Notes: a model not told the origin generated them from the sequence alone. A stretch of 64,000 bases of DNA from Candidatus Zixiibacteriota bacterium (GCA_040756055.1 JBFLZR010000001.1:251849-315848); one strand, 5' to 3'; positions 43,631-53,132 are shown, counted from the stretch's first letter. Program-made: numbers and translations.

Positions 43631-44716
43631 TCAAGCTTCTTCTTCCACCGCGGATTTAGCGAGAGGCTCGTACTTCATGCCGAGCTTCTCTTTGACTTTC
43701 GACAGAACCTCCGCCGCCACCTGAGGGGTATCTTCGAGGAAACGCTTGGCGTTCTCGCGCCCCTGCCCCAAACGATCCGAACCATAGCTGAACCACGCTC
43801 CGGATTTGTCCACGATACCTTTATCAACGGCGACATCGAGAAGCTCACCGCTCGAAGAAACACCTTTGCCATAGATGATATCGAACTCGGTCTCCCTGAA
43901 TGGAGGCGCCACTTTATTTTTCACAACCCTGACACGGGTTCTTGAACCGATAACCTCCTGATTGTCCTTAATCGAAGCTATCCGGCGAATATCCAACCGC
44001 ACCGTCGAATAAAACTTTAGCGCATTACCACCTGTCGTAGTCTCCGGGTTGCCGAACATAACGCCGATCTTCATACGAATCTGATTGATAAAAACGACGG
44101 CCGTTTTCGATTTACTGATAATGGCCGTAAGCTTCCTCAAAGCCTGCGACATGAGTCGGGCCTGAAGACCCATGTGGCTGTCGCCCATGTCTCCTTCGAT
44201 CTCGGACTTCGGCGTCAACGCCGCGACAGAATCCACGACGATAATATCCACCGCGCTCGAGCGAACCAGTGTCTCGGTAATTTCAAGGGCCTGCTCGCCC
44301 GTATCCGGTTGGGAAACGAGAAGATTGTCGATATCAACGCCGAGGGCTTTGGCATACGTGGCATCGAGGGCGTGCTCAGCATCTATAAAAGCCGCCACCC
44401 CGCCAAGCTTCTGAGCTTCCGCGATTATGTGAAGCGCCAAAGTTGTCTTACCCGATGATTCCGGACCGAAAATCTCCGTAACCCGTCCGCGAGGTATCCC
44501 GCCGACACCAAGAGCGTAGTCGAGCCCCAGCGATCCGGAAGGAATAACTTCGATCTCCAAAACCGTATTATCACCCAACCGCATGATAGAACCCTTGCCG
44601 AAAGAACGCTCAATTTGGGTCAGCGCGGCATCCAGCGCCTTCTTGCGGTCAGGAGCAGTTGCCAAAGAAGCCATATCTGCTCTGCCTTTCTTTATCTCTA
44701 TTTTGTTTTTGCTCAT
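43631..44716 (-). CDS. recA: Recombinase RecA
   Basis: A 361-residue RecA. It forms filaments on single-stranded DNA for homologous recombination and triggers LexA self-cleavage. The Walker A box is [11 protein letters not shown] (about residue 83), Walker B is [19 protein letters not shown] (about 158), loop L1/L2 residues follow in [19 protein letters not shown] and [23 protein letters not shown] and GRVTEI are typical. The N-terminal extension before the ALDAAL helix is slightly long; ATG 44674 is an alternative start. Upstream is a perfect short palindrome that could be a control site. Confidence 0.97.
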   Translation of the reverse strand: MSKNKIEIKKGRADMASLATAPDRKKALDAALTQIERSFGKGSIMRLGDNTVLEIEVIPSGSLGLDYALGVGGIPRGRVTEIFGPESSGKTTLALHIIAEAQKLGGVAAFIDAEHALDATYAKALGVDIDNLLVSQPDTGEQALEITETLVRSSAVDIIVVDSVAALTPKSEIEGDMGDSHMGLQARLMSQALRKLTAIISKSKTAVVFINQIRMKIGVMFGNPETTTGGNALKFYSTVRLDIRRIASIKDNQEVIGSRTRVRVVKNKVAPPFRETEFDIIYGKGVSSSGELLDVAVDKGIVDKSGAWFSYGSDRLGQGRENAKRFLEDTPQVAAEVLSKVKEKLGMKYEPLAKSAVEEEA

Positions 44717-45082
44717 GACACAACCTATGCGAGTTCAATTTCAAAATATATCACATTCTCCGCGAGAATAAAATAATTTATTGCCCTGACAGGGAGTGTC
44801 AGTCTAAATACAGGCTCCGCAGAAAATTCTACGATGTCACTGCCCTCACGCGACCCATATTTCCAGGCCGCCAAACTGGTCTAAGCGAAGGGAATCCACC
44901 GATCCGCCTCTATCATCTTGTCGCCAAAGTATGCACATATTTAGCCATTTGTGAACAGTCGGAGTCATCTTTTAATATAGACTGTCTGGCTCCGTTATCT
45001 CCGTTATCGGCGCGTAAGCCAATGGTTTTGCGCCACAACCAGTTACAAGCACTACCGTAAAATCCACGAAACCCGCAAATTA
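44717..45082. other. Non-coding interval between recA and the PEP-CTERM gene
   Basis: About 365 bases without a supported gene, between divergent genes. It holds a palindrome near recA (44786-44802) and a direct repeat TCCGTTATC TCCGTTATC at about 45002. The right part should contain activator sites for the sigma-54 promoter described separately, but I cannot identify them. Confidence 0.5.
44786..44802. promoter_or_regulatory. Short palindrome upstream of recA, possible operator
   Basis: CTGACA (44786-44791) and TGTCAG (44797-44802) are perfect inverted arms separated by five bases, about 70 to 85 bases upstream of the recA start. A LexA-like operator would be expected in such a place, but the sequence is not the Escherichia coli, Bacillus or alphaproteobacterial SOS box. 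Confidence 0.35.
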
Positions 45083-45098
45083 AGGCACACGAATTGCT
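45083..45098 (+). promoter_or_regulatory. Sigma-54 (-24/-12) promoter of the PEP-CTERM gene
   Basis: AGGCACACGAATTGCT matches the RpoN consensus TGGCACR-N4-TTGCW at all fixed positions but the first. GG (45084-45085) and GC (45096-45097) are separated by exactly ten bases. Transcription would start near 45109 and leave a leader of about 115 bases before the PEP-CTERM gene. Confidence 0.7.
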
Positions 45099-45223
45099 AC
45101 AATATACGTATGGTTTTTGGGACAGCTAGAGAGAACAATTTAGTTAACAGGAACAAAAAGCCTTCGAAGTCCCCCGGATTAACCGAATAGTATATCCGGC
45201 TTTGACGGCTCTTTATAACGCTA

Positions 45224-45607
45224 ATGAGAAATAGCAAAATAATCTTAACAGTTGCGGTGGTTGTATTGGTCTTGGCCACCGCGTATCCGTCACAGGCTCT
45301 GGTGCTCGGTAATAATAGGCCGACGACAACACTTCCGAGCGGTTGGAATTGGACACCTGGCAGTTCATACGCGCCGTCTCCCGGCGGCAGTGTGAACCCC
45401 ACCCTGTTCACTTCGCAGCGATTTTCGGGCGGCCACGAAGGCGAGTCCGAATTGAGCGGCTTCTTCCAACGCAGTCGCTCCTCCGAATATCATTACGACC
45501 GGCAGGAGTGCGAACTCGAAACAACCCCGACCCCTGAACCTGCCAGCCTGATTCTTTTCGCGGCTGGTCTTGCCGGGGCGGGCGTCTACCGCCGCATCAG
45601 GAAATAA
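45224..45607 (+). CDS. Short PEP-CTERM exosortase-target protein
   Basis: A 127-residue exported protein. It has a signal peptide (about residues 1-25, cut near SQA), a polar, Ser/Gly/Pro-rich middle with no recognised domain, and a C-terminal sorting tag: TPTPEPASLILFAAGLAGAG followed by a basic tail YRRIRK. This is the PEP-CTERM arrangement of PEP motif, hydrophobic helix and Arg cluster. Such proteins are processed by exosortase and linked to exopolysaccharide formation. No exosortase gene is in the window. A near-perfect sigma-54 promoter precedes it, matching the RpoN/PrsK/PrsR control known for this class in Zoogloea. Confidence 0.9.
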   Translation: MRNSKIILTVAVVVLVLATAYPSQALVLGNNRPTTTLPSGWNWTPGSSYAPSPGGSVNPTLFTSQRFSGGHEGESELSGFFQRSRSSEYHYDRQECELETTPTPEPASLILFAAGLAGAGVYRRIRK

Positions 45608-45639
45608 TTGCGACCTCACACCTTCTCATTTTTACGCAG

Positions 45640-45666
45640 GGCGGCTCACCAAGGGCCGCCTTTTTT
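45640..45666 (+). terminator. Terminator after the PEP-CTERM gene
   Basis: GGCGGC (45640-45645) pairs with GCCGCC (45655-45660), followed by TTTTTT. It lies 32 bases past the stop codon. Confidence 0.8.
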
Positions 45667-45840
45667 ATGACGCCGTCAGACAACAAGACCAAAAATGTAA
45701 TTGACCGCGACGCACTTTCATCGTACCTATTACTGCACACGAAATTTTAAATGATTTTAAACAGACTCACCTTTTTTCGTCGGTAGCGCAATCGTGACAT
45801 TTCGGTACATACGGCCACTCTATGTTACAAAGACTGAACA

Positions 45841-48800
45841 ATGAAATACGCTAATTTCGTTCATCTTCATACTCACAGCCAGTATTCGCTGCTTGACGGC
45901 GCCTGTCGCCTCGACAACGTCATAGATATGGCCATCGAATACAAAATGCCCGCCCTGGCTATTACCGACCACGGCAATCTCTTCGGCGCGATCGAATTCT
46001 ACAAAAAAGCCACCAAAGCCGGCCTGAAACCGATAATTGGATGTGAGGCATACGTCGCGGGCGGAAGCCGCTTCGACAAACAGCCCTCAAGCAGATTTCC
46101 CGACGGCGGCTTCCACCTGGTGTTGCTGGCCAAAGACGACACCGGATACAAAAATCTCATCAAGCTGGCGTCAGCGGCTTTCCTGGAAGGCTTCTACCAC
46201 CGCCCACGAATCGATAAAGAGATTCTTCGCCTGCACACCGATGGTCTAATAGCGCTGTCCGCCTGCCTCAAAGGCGAGGTCAACTGGAATCTGATAAATG
46301 GCCGAACCGAAGAAGCCGTAGCCGCGGCGAGAGAACTCAATGACATATTCGGCAAGGGCAATTTCTATCTCGAAATACAGAATCACGGTCTCGAAAAGGA
46401 ATTGACCCTGATTCCCAAGATCGACGCTATCTCGCGCGAAACCGGCATACCATTGGTGGCGACGAACGACTGCCACTATCTGCGTCAGCAGGACTATGCG
46501 GCGCACGACGCCCTGCTTTGTATTCAGACGGGGAAAGTCGTCTCGGATACCGACCGAATGCGCTATTCCACCGATCAGATATACTTCAAGTCCCCTCAGG
46601 AGATGGAGTCGGCTTTGGGCGACTTTAAAGAAGCTCTCGAAAACACCGTGCACATCGCCGAATCCTGCCACCTGGAACTCGAACTCGGCAAGCTCAAGCT
46701 CCCGCGCTTCCCGATACCGACACCTTTCGTCGACCCCGATGTCTACCTGCGCCACCTGTGCGAGGAAGGCTTGAGACATCGATATGCTCAAATCACCGAC
46801 GAAATCTCGGTGCGGCTCAATTACGAACTGGGCGTGATCAAACAAATGGGCTACGCCGGTTATTTTCTGATTGTGAAGGATTTTTGCGACTACGCCCGCT
46901 CCCAGAAAATCCCGGTTGGTCCCGGCCGCGGATCCGCCGCCGGATCACTGGTCTCGTACGCCCTGAAAATCACCAATATCGACCCGATCAAGTTTGAACT
47001 GCTGTTCGAAAGATTCCTCAATCCCGAGCGCGTGTCGATGCCCGATATAGACATCGACTTCGCCGACCGTGGCCGCGACAAAATCATCCAGTACGTGATC
47101 GAGAAGTACGGGTCTGAAAATGTCTGTCAGATTATAACGTTTGGCACCATGATGGCTCGCGGGGTGGTGCGCGATGTCGGCCGGGTGCTGGGTATGCCGT
47201 ACAGCGATGTCGACAAGATCGCCAAGATGGTTCCCGAGCGCATTGGCATTACGCTGGAGACGGCGCTCAAAGAAGTCCCGGAGTTGGCCCAGCTTAAGCA
47301 GACCGACAAGCGCGTTGAACGGCTGCTCGATTACTCTATCACGCTTGAGGGCCTGGCGCGCCATTGTTCGACTCACGCCGCCGGAGTCGTGATCGCGCCA
47401 TCGGCGCTAACAAACTATGTCCCGCTGTTCAAAGGTACCCGCGATGAAATAACCACCCAGTACGATATGAAGATGGTCGAAGAAATCGGCCTTCTCAAGA
47501 TGGATTTCCTCGGCCTGCGCACCCTGACGGTTATCGATGATACTCTGCGTATGGTCAAAGAGAGCGGCGGGCCGGAAATCGATATAGACAACCTCCCTCT
47601 TGATGACCCCGAAGTATACAAGTTGTTCGCCCGCGGTGATACGATCGGGATTTTCCAGTTTGAATCGCCCGGCATGAGAGACTATCTTCGCAAACTCACG
47701 CCGGAGAACTTAACCGATATCACCGCCATGAACGCTCTCTATCGCCCCGGGCCGCTCGACTCTCATATGATAGACATTTATATCGAACGCAAGCGCGGCG
47801 CCAAAGGGATCAAGTATCTCCATCCCAAGATGGAGCAGATTCTCGGAAGCACCTACGGCGTTATTGTCTTTCAGGAGCAGGTACTTCACATCGCCAATTC
47901 CCTGGCCGGCTACAGCATGGGAGCCGCCGATCTTCTCCGAAAAGCTATGGGTAAAAAAGACGCCGCTCTGATGGCGGCTCAGAAAAAGGAATTTCTTCAG
48001 GGGTCCGATAAAAACAAAATCGACCGCAAAGTCGCCGAAGAGGTCTTCAACCAGATCGAGACGTTCGCCCGTTACGGATTCAATAAAGCCCACGCCACTT
48101 GCTACGCTTTCGTCGCCTATCAGACCGCCTGGCTCAAACACTACCACCCGCGCGAATTCATGGCCGCCCTCATGTCGTCCGAAATTAATAACTCCGACCG
48201 CATCTACCAGCTTCTCGAAGAATGCCGCCGCATGAACATAGAAGTGCTCCCGCCGGATATAAACGAATCAAAAGTCGATTTCTCCGTCGTTGACGGAAAA
48301 ATCAGGTTCGGCTTGATGGCGGTCAAGAACGTGGGGGAAGGTCCGGCGCGTTCGATTGTGGAAGAAAGAATCAACGGGGGACCGTTCGCGAAGCTGGAGG
48401 ATGTTGTCAGCAGGGTTGCGCTCAAGGCAATCAATCGCCGTACCCTGGAGTCGCTTATCGCCGGCGGAGCGTGCGATTCACTCGAAGGTAACCGGGCACA
48501 AAAATATGAAGCGGTTGAGGCAATGCTGGAGTTTGGCCACAAAATCTCAGAAAACAGCTCTTCGCACGATCTTTTTGCCGACACCGGCGGCACCATCGAG
48601 CGCGTCGCCCCGCCGCTTCCCGACATACCGGAGTGGTCTAACAGCGCCAAACTGGCTCAGGAAAAAGCCATGCTCGGTTATTATATCTCCGGACACCCGC
48701 TCGACAAATACAAAGATGAGATGGCCTATTTCACCACCTATCGCATAGGTGAACTCGGGCGGGCGGCTGACCAGAAAGAAGTTACCGTGGGAGGGGTCGT

Positions 48801-49293
48801 TTCTTCAGTGAAAAGAATGCTCGACAAAAAGGGCAACATGATGGCCTTCATCACCCTGGAAGACTACTCCGGCTCGGTGGAACTCATTGTTTTTGCCGAG
48901 TGTTACGACAAGAGCAAAGATTGTATCGTTGAGGAGCAGATGTGCCTGGTGACAGGACGGGTATCGACCCGCGAGGGTGAAGCTTCGAAAATCATCTGCT
49001 CCGAAGTGATGCCGCTGGAAAAACTTTCGGAACGGTTTAGCTGTCAACTGGTTATAAAGATTGATCGAGAGTGTTCCGACAGCAAGATTGAGAAGGCTCT
49101 GGATTCTCTGGACCAGTACAAAGGCGATGCTCCGGTGCTGTTGGCGGCTCAGGAAAACGGCTCGGAAGTCTATATCAAGTCTCGGAAATATGCCGTCAGA
49201 CCGGATTTCGCGCTTTTGAACAGCCTCAAGGAATTGCTCGGTGAATCGGCGGCCTTCTTAAGACCGCTAAGCAAAAAGGACGAATTTCAATAA
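45841..49293 (+). CDS. dnaE: DNA polymerase III alpha subunit
   Basis: A 1150-residue replicative polymerase of the DnaE type. The N-terminal PHP domain begins FVHLHTHSQYSLLDGA with ALAITDHGNLFGA and retains metal-binding His residues. The palm follows with GPGRGSAAGSLVSYAL and MPDIDIDFADRGRDKI (about residues 396-416), which carries two catalytic Asp. The fingers region has GIFQFESPGMRDYL, and MGKKDAALMAAQKKEF and YGFNKAHATCYAFVAYQTAW follow. Near the C-terminus VTVGGVVSSVKRMLDKKGN opens the OB-fold. Length is normal. Two thioredoxin-fold genes follow on the same strand, the first after 14 bases. Confidence 0.97.
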   Translation: MKYANFVHLHTHSQYSLLDGACRLDNVIDMAIEYKMPALAITDHGNLFGAIEFYKKATKAGLKPIIGCEAYVAGGSRFDKQPSSRFPDGGFHLVLLAKDDTGYKNLIKLASAAFLEGFYHRPRIDKEILRLHTDGLIALSACLKGEVNWNLINGRTEEAVAAARELNDIFGKGNFYLEIQNHGLEKELTLIPKIDAISRETGIPLVATNDCHYLRQQDYAAHDALLCIQTGKVVSDTDRMRYSTDQIYFKSPQEMESALGDFKEALENTVHIAESCHLELELGKLKLPRFPIPTPFVDPDVYLRHLCEEGLRHRYAQITDEISVRLNYELGVIKQMGYAGYFLIVKDFCDYARSQKIPVGPGRGSAAGSLVSYALKITNIDPIKFELLFERFLNPERVSMPDIDIDFADRGRDKIIQYVIEKYGSENVCQIITFGTMMARGVVRDVGRVLGMPYSDVDKIAKMVPERIGITLETALKEVPELAQLKQTDKRVERLLDYSITLEGLARHCSTHAAGVVIAPSALTNYVPLFKGTRDEITTQYDMKMVEEIGLLKMDFLGLRTLTVIDDTLRMVKESGGPEIDIDNLPLDDPEVYKLFARGDTIGIFQFESPGMRDYLRKLTPENLTDITAMNALYRPGPLDSHMIDIYIERKRGAKGIKYLHPKMEQILGSTYGVIVFQEQVLHIANSLAGYSMGAADLLRKAMGKKDAALMAAQKKEFLQGSDKNKIDRKVAEEVFNQIETFARYGFNKAHATCYAFVAYQTAWLKHYHPREFMAALMSSEINNSDRIYQLLEECRRMNIEVLPPDINESKVDFSVVDGKIRFGLMAVKNVGEGPARSIVEERINGGPFAKLEDVVSRVALKAINRRTLESLIAGGACDSLEGNRAQKYEAVEAMLEFGHKISENSSSHDLFADTGGTIERVAPPLPDIPEWSNSAKLAQEKAMLGYYISGHPLDKYKDEMAYFTTYRIGELGRAADQKEVTVGGVVSSVKRMLDKKGNMMAFITLEDYSGSVELIVFAECYDKSKDCIVEEQMCLVTGRVSTREGEASKIICSEVMPLEKLSERFSCQLVIKIDRECSDSKIEKALDSLDQYKGDAPVLLAAQENGSEVYIKSRKYAVRPDFALLNSLKELLGESAAFLRPLSKKDEFQ

Positions 49294-49307
49294 AACCGGA
49301 ATCACTT

Positions 49308-49841
49308 ATGAAAATTGCCAGGATCTCACTAATCGCCATACTCCTAACCGCACTCGCCTCTGTCGCGCTGTCGGGATCAAAAAATGAACCGGAGAAAGAA
49401 AAGAAACCGCCCGAAGAAACAAAGAAGGAAATAGTCTGGCTGTCCTACGATATCGCCCTCAAAAAAGCGAAAACAGAAGAAAAACACATATTTATCGATT
49501 TCACCGCCGCCTGGTGCGGATACTGCAAAAAAATGGATCGTGAAACATTCTCCGACCAGCGGGTGATTGATATCCTCAACAACGACTTCGTCCCGGTCAA
49601 GGTCGATGGCGAGTCGTCGAAAGAGCTGGATATCGACGGTTACAAAATAACAGAGCGGAATCTCGCCATTCGGGAATTCGGCGTGCGCGGCTACCCGACT
49701 TTCTGGTTTTTGAAATCCGATGGAAGCAAGCTCGCCCCCATCGGCGGGTATCGAACCACCGAATACATGCTCGAAGCCCTGACCTACGTCAAGGATTACA
49801 AATATCAGGATTCAACATCGACGGAAGGCGGCAAACAATAA
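49308..49841 (+). CDS. Exported thioredoxin-fold protein (DsbD-gamma-like)
   Basis: A 177-residue protein with a signal peptide (about residues 1-22), a charged linker, and one thioredoxin domain. The active site is FTAAWCGYCKKMDRETF (about residues 64-80), a CxxC pair of the thioredoxin_7/DsbD C-terminal type, with cis-Pro in VRGYPTFWFL. It probably acts as a periplasmic disulfide reductant or chaperone. It lies 14 bases after dnaE, so it may share its transcript, although the functional link is not obvious. Confidence 0.88.
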   Translation: MKIARISLIAILLTALASVALSGSKNEPEKEKKPPEETKKEIVWLSYDIALKKAKTEEKHIFIDFTAAWCGYCKKMDRETFSDQRVIDILNNDFVPVKVDGESSKELDIDGYKITERNLAIREFGVRGYPTFWFLKSDGSKLAPIGGYRTTEYMLEALTYVKDYKYQDSTSTEGGKQ

Positions 49842-49962
49842 TCCGATAGTCTCTTCGGCGGCAAAAACACCCAGGGGGAAAACGCAATTTCCCCTTGCTC
49901 AGGCGTTAGTATTTATTAACTTACCGCCGGTGAATTCGAAAATTGACAAGAAGGAAAATTAT

Positions 49963-50520
49963 ATGCTTAGAAAATTCATCCACCTGAATCTGCTACTGGG
50001 GATAATGCTGCTTCTGGCATCGTGCGGTTCCCAGCAAGCGGCCGACCAGACTAACGATCAGTCCGCACAGAACAACCCAGCCGTCGACACCACCGGGACA
50101 ATCGGCGAAAACGGCATGTTCGTCTTTAAGGCCTATGATCTTGAGGGCGGTCTCCGCGACTCGAGAGAGTGGGTCGGCAAAAAACCGGTAGTACTGAATT
50201 TCTGGGGCACCTGGTGCCCGCCCTGCCGCAAGGAAATACCCGACCTCGTTAAAGTCTATAACGAATACACCTCCGACCAGATCGAAATGATAGGCCTGGC
50301 GGTGCGCGACTCTCCCGAAAATGTCAGGACCTTCTCTGAGCAAAACGGCATGAACTGGATCATGCTCATGGGCGACCAGAACCTTGGAATACGCTACGGC
50401 ATCACCGGCGTGCCAACGACGATCTTCATCGACCGCAATGGCAACGAAATCGGCCGCTTCGTCGGACCCCGCGATTACCAGACTTTCAAAGACGCCTTCG
50501 AACTGGCGCTTCGCAGCTAA
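49963..50520 (+). CDS. TlpA/ResA-like thiol-disulfide lipoprotein
   Basis: About 185 residues. The leader ends in a classic lipobox LLASC (about residues 17-21). A redoxin domain follows with active site FWGTWCPPCRKEIPDL (about residues 87-102) and cis-Pro in ITGVPTTIFIDRNG. Proteins of this kind keep cytochrome c apoprotein cysteines reduced for haem attachment, which suits a window with several c-type cytochromes. I choose ATG 49963 because AAGGAA stands about eight bases before it; an in-frame GTG at 49930 lacks a site. A strong terminator follows. Confidence 0.88.
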   Translation: MLRKFIHLNLLLGIMLLLASCGSQQAADQTNDQSAQNNPAVDTTGTIGENGMFVFKAYDLEGGLRDSREWVGKKPVVLNFWGTWCPPCRKEIPDLVKVYNEYTSDQIEMIGLAVRDSPENVRTFSEQNGMNWIMLMGDQNLGIRYGITGVPTTIFIDRNGNEIGRFVGPRDYQTFKDAFELALRS

Positions 50521-50545
50521 GCCAATCAAATCACCGCAAACAACA

Positions 50546-50580
50546 AAGGGTGAACCGTAAATTCGGTTCACCCTTCTTTT
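50546..50580. terminator. Bidirectional terminator between TlpA-like and oxidase genes
   Basis: AAGGGTGAACCG (50546-50557) pairs perfectly with CGGTTCACCCTT (50564-50575) around six bases, then CTTTT. It separates convergent genes ending at 50520 and 50599. Confidence 0.88.
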
Positions 50581-50598
50581 ATCCTTTTTATCCGCCTG

Positions 50599-51624
50599 TC
50601 AGGCTGCCTGACCTTTTCCCGAAACGAAAAGCTTCAGCATATACCAGACCAGACCGACAGCGACCAAAAATAGAATCAAAAATATCACGAAGATCGACCA
50701 CTGCGGACTGACCGGAAGCGAAGCCGGGTCGAACTTGCCGTCCAGAAACAGCAACCTCACCGTGTGGCGAATCCATACCATTGCGATCATCGAAAGAAAC
50801 AGCATAAGCGACGCCGCCAGAAACTTCTTCTTGAAGAAAAAGTGCAGCGAACCCAGTGAGAGAATAATCGCAATCAGCAATGCCCACGCCGCCGTACTCC
50901 GCATAAACGGCAGAATATACTCTCCGAACATGAACAGATAGGCCAGACCGATCACCATCGCCGCCACCATCCCCCACAGGTAGAATGTCTTTCCGATCTT
51001 GAAAGCGCCTTCGTCGTCTTTCCCCAGCAGCCCGACGAAAAAGCCACCCACCGTTATCGCTCCGAGGATCATATGGAGCCATCGGAAGATATAAGAGCCT
51101 AAATCTGGATTTATGATCAGTCCGCCCTGGTGGCCGGCATACATGGAGGCGTACAGCTCCGGCCGCTCCGCGAGGGAAAACACGGAACTGTATACGAATG
51201 AGATGTACAGAAGACCCACGAGCGTAATCCACAAAAATACGTTGACCCGCTTGTTCTCACGTCCGGTGACAAACGACGCCGCGTACATGAAATAATAGGC
51301 AATGATGGCCACCACGAATATCATCAGCCAGAACCATCCGCTGACAATCGACGCGGCATACACCGGCTTGGCTAAAACAAGCTGGGCGAACAGTAGTGGC
51401 GCCACGCCGATAGTGACCGTAGCCGCCATGATATTCGGAAAGAGCTTGATGAACTTCTGCACCACCGGGTGACTCCATCGATCGTTGAATTTCCCGAACA
51501 GCAGAATTATCACTCCGCCAAGAAGAAAATTCATCGCCACCAGATGCAGTGTCAGCGTCACTATGTGCAGCACGTTGACCAGCCAGAGAGGCGCCGACAG
51601 GAAATTGTAGTCAGGTAAATTCAT
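50599..51624 (-). CDS. Cytochrome bd-superfamily oxidase, small membrane subunit (CydA'-like)
   Basis: A 341-residue protein with about nine membrane helices. Its first helix, LWLVNVLHIVTLTLHLVAMN, has two His spaced like those of CydA helix I rather than CydB, and it lacks c-type haem motifs. It is the partner of the large subunit encoded just upstream; the ATG at 51624 overlaps that gene's stop (ATGA). The pair fits two-subunit bd-like oxidases described as CydA-CydA', found outside the usual quinol-oxidase clades. Assignment is from pairing and helix pattern; a CydB-like fold is the alternative. Confidence 0.72.
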   Translation of the reverse strand: MNLPDYNFLSAPLWLVNVLHIVTLTLHLVAMNFLLGGVIILLFGKFNDRWSHPVVQKFIKLFPNIMAATVTIGVAPLLFAQLVLAKPVYAASIVSGWFWLMIFVVAIIAYYFMYAASFVTGRENKRVNVFLWITLVGLLYISFVYSSVFSLAERPELYASMYAGHQGGLIINPDLGSYIFRWLHMILGAITVGGFFVGLLGKDDEGAFKIGKTFYLWGMVAAMVIGLAYLFMFGEYILPFMRSTAAWALLIAIILSLGSLHFFFKKKFLAASLMLFLSMIAMVWIRHTVRLLFLDGKFDPASLPVSPQWSIFVIFLILFLVAVGLVWYMLKLFVSGKGQAA

Positions 51625-53132
51625 TGCGTCCCCCCTTTGTTTAACGACAGCAGATATTCGATCAACGCCTTCCGCTCGACATCATCACCGGTAAACGCCG
51701 GCATCTCTTCGCCTAAATCAGCCGCCATATCCAGCAGGTCGCTGAGATCATCAGCCGTGAGCCCGGCCAGCGTTGCCCATTTATCATTGAAGCCGCCGAT
51801 TTCATGACAACGACCGCAGCGGACCTCATAGACCTTCTTCCCGAGCGCCACACCGCTCAGCTTGTAGATTTCGCTCAGATGCCGATTGTCAAGTCTGGCG
51901 TAGAGATGCGCGGCAATCAGGTCTGCCTCCTGAGGAGTACCCGTGAATGGCGGCATATTGCCCTTGATTACGTTGATACCACGCACCGAAGCGGCGATGA
52001 AGGCCGTGTCGGTTCCATCGAGGGCCGGCTTGAGCGCCTTGTATCCGCCTCTGGTGTGACAGCTCCGACAGGCCCGCCGAAACAGGTCGGCCCCATCATC
52101 ACCCGTGCGGAAAGTCATATGCTCCAGCATTCCTTCGCGGGTGTAAAGGTCGGCTTTGGCGACTTCGATGCCGTTTCCATACATGTAGCCCGAAATCACA
52201 TACGGCTTGCGAATTGATTCGCGCAGCCACTCATACTCGCCGAACCAGCTCAAACCGAAAATCATAAGAAGAATCGCGGCGACCATGTTGTGACGTTTCG
52301 GAATGAGCAGCCCGAAGACAACAATCAAAACCAATATCAGACCGGCGTTCCAGAAAGACCCGTACAGACTCGCGATTGGTGTTGGCATCTGGGCCCAGGC
52401 GTTCTGCACGATGTCCGATGGAATGGCGTTCCAGTACCAGTAAAACGTAGGCACCATCACCGCCAATCCCACCAGCGCCCAGATCGCGTTGTACCTGACT
52501 ACTCTGGCCTTGAATTCATCGGCTTTGTACCTCGCCGCTACAACCAGCGCATATAAACCGGCCAGCATAATAGAGATCCCGGTGCGCAGCCAGAGTGAGG
52601 ACCAGAACGTGGGATTGAAAAATCCATCCCAGAAGTTTCCTGTGGCAAGCCAGTCACCCGGGGTCAACATGAAAGTTACGATTCCGTTGATGATGAACAA
52701 CGACATCCACGCGGCGCCGAAATAAACCCAGCCGACAAACATGTGCGCTTTGGCCGACATCTTGTCCCAGCCGTAGAAATACACCAGGGCGGCCGTGATT
52801 TCCATCAAGAAGAACGTCCATTCCGTTGCCCAGCCCCAGACGAAGTTGTGAATCAGAGCCTCTGTCGCGGCCGGGTTCAACAAACCGATAACGAACCAGA
52901 TGCCCACGCCGGTCAGAGCCCCGAACACCACGGTGACGAGAACGAAGAACTTGCTGAGCTTTTTCAAAAACCCCAGCATCAATTCGTCATTTTTCCTGCG
53001 AGCCGATCGCTCGGCTACCACAAGATAAAGACCGCCGCCGATCGCAAAGTGCGACACAAAGACGTGAATCACGGCTACGACAGCCATCAGTATCCCATAA
53101 CCGATGTCCACGTCCCAGAAGGGATAGTTCAT
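51621..53132 (-). CDS. Cytochrome bd-superfamily oxidase large subunit with C-terminal dihaem cytochrome c
   Basis: A 503-residue membrane protein. Helix I has VIHVFVSHFAIGGG with His23 and His28; GWATEWTFFLMEI (99-111) carries Glu104 and Glu111, matching the conserved acidic pair of CydA; GWDKMSAKAHMF with His130 follows. About eight helices end near residue 300. The periplasmic tail holds two class I cytochrome c units with CRSCH (355-359) and CGRCH (439-443). Canonical CydA has neither; bd-like enzymes with fused haem c are thought to use cytochrome c rather than only quinol as electron donor. It is the first gene of the pair, with AGGAGTGGAG upstream of ATG 53132. The substrate (O2 or another) is inferred. 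Confidence 0.8.
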   Translation of the reverse strand: MNYPFWDVDIGYGILMAVVAVIHVFVSHFAIGGGLYLVVAERSARRKNDELMLGFLKKLSKFFVLVTVVFGALTGVGIWFVIGLLNPAATEALIHNFVWGWATEWTFFLMEITAALVYFYGWDKMSAKAHMFVGWVYFGAAWMSLFIINGIVTFMLTPGDWLATGNFWDGFFNPTFWSSLWLRTGISIMLAGLYALVVAARYKADEFKARVVRYNAIWALVGLAVMVPTFYWYWNAIPSDIVQNAWAQMPTPIASLYGSFWNAGLILVLIVVFGLLIPKRHNMVAAILLMIFGLSWFGEYEWLRESIRKPYVISGYMYGNGIEVAKADLYTREGMLEHMTFRTGDDGADLFRRACRSCHTRGGYKALKPALDGTDTAFIAASVRGINVIKGNMPPFTGTPQEADLIAAHLYARLDNRHLSEIYKLSGVALGKKVYEVRCGRCHEIGGFNDKWATLAGLTADDLSDLLDMAADLGEEMPAFTGDDVERKALIEYLLSLNKGGTQ

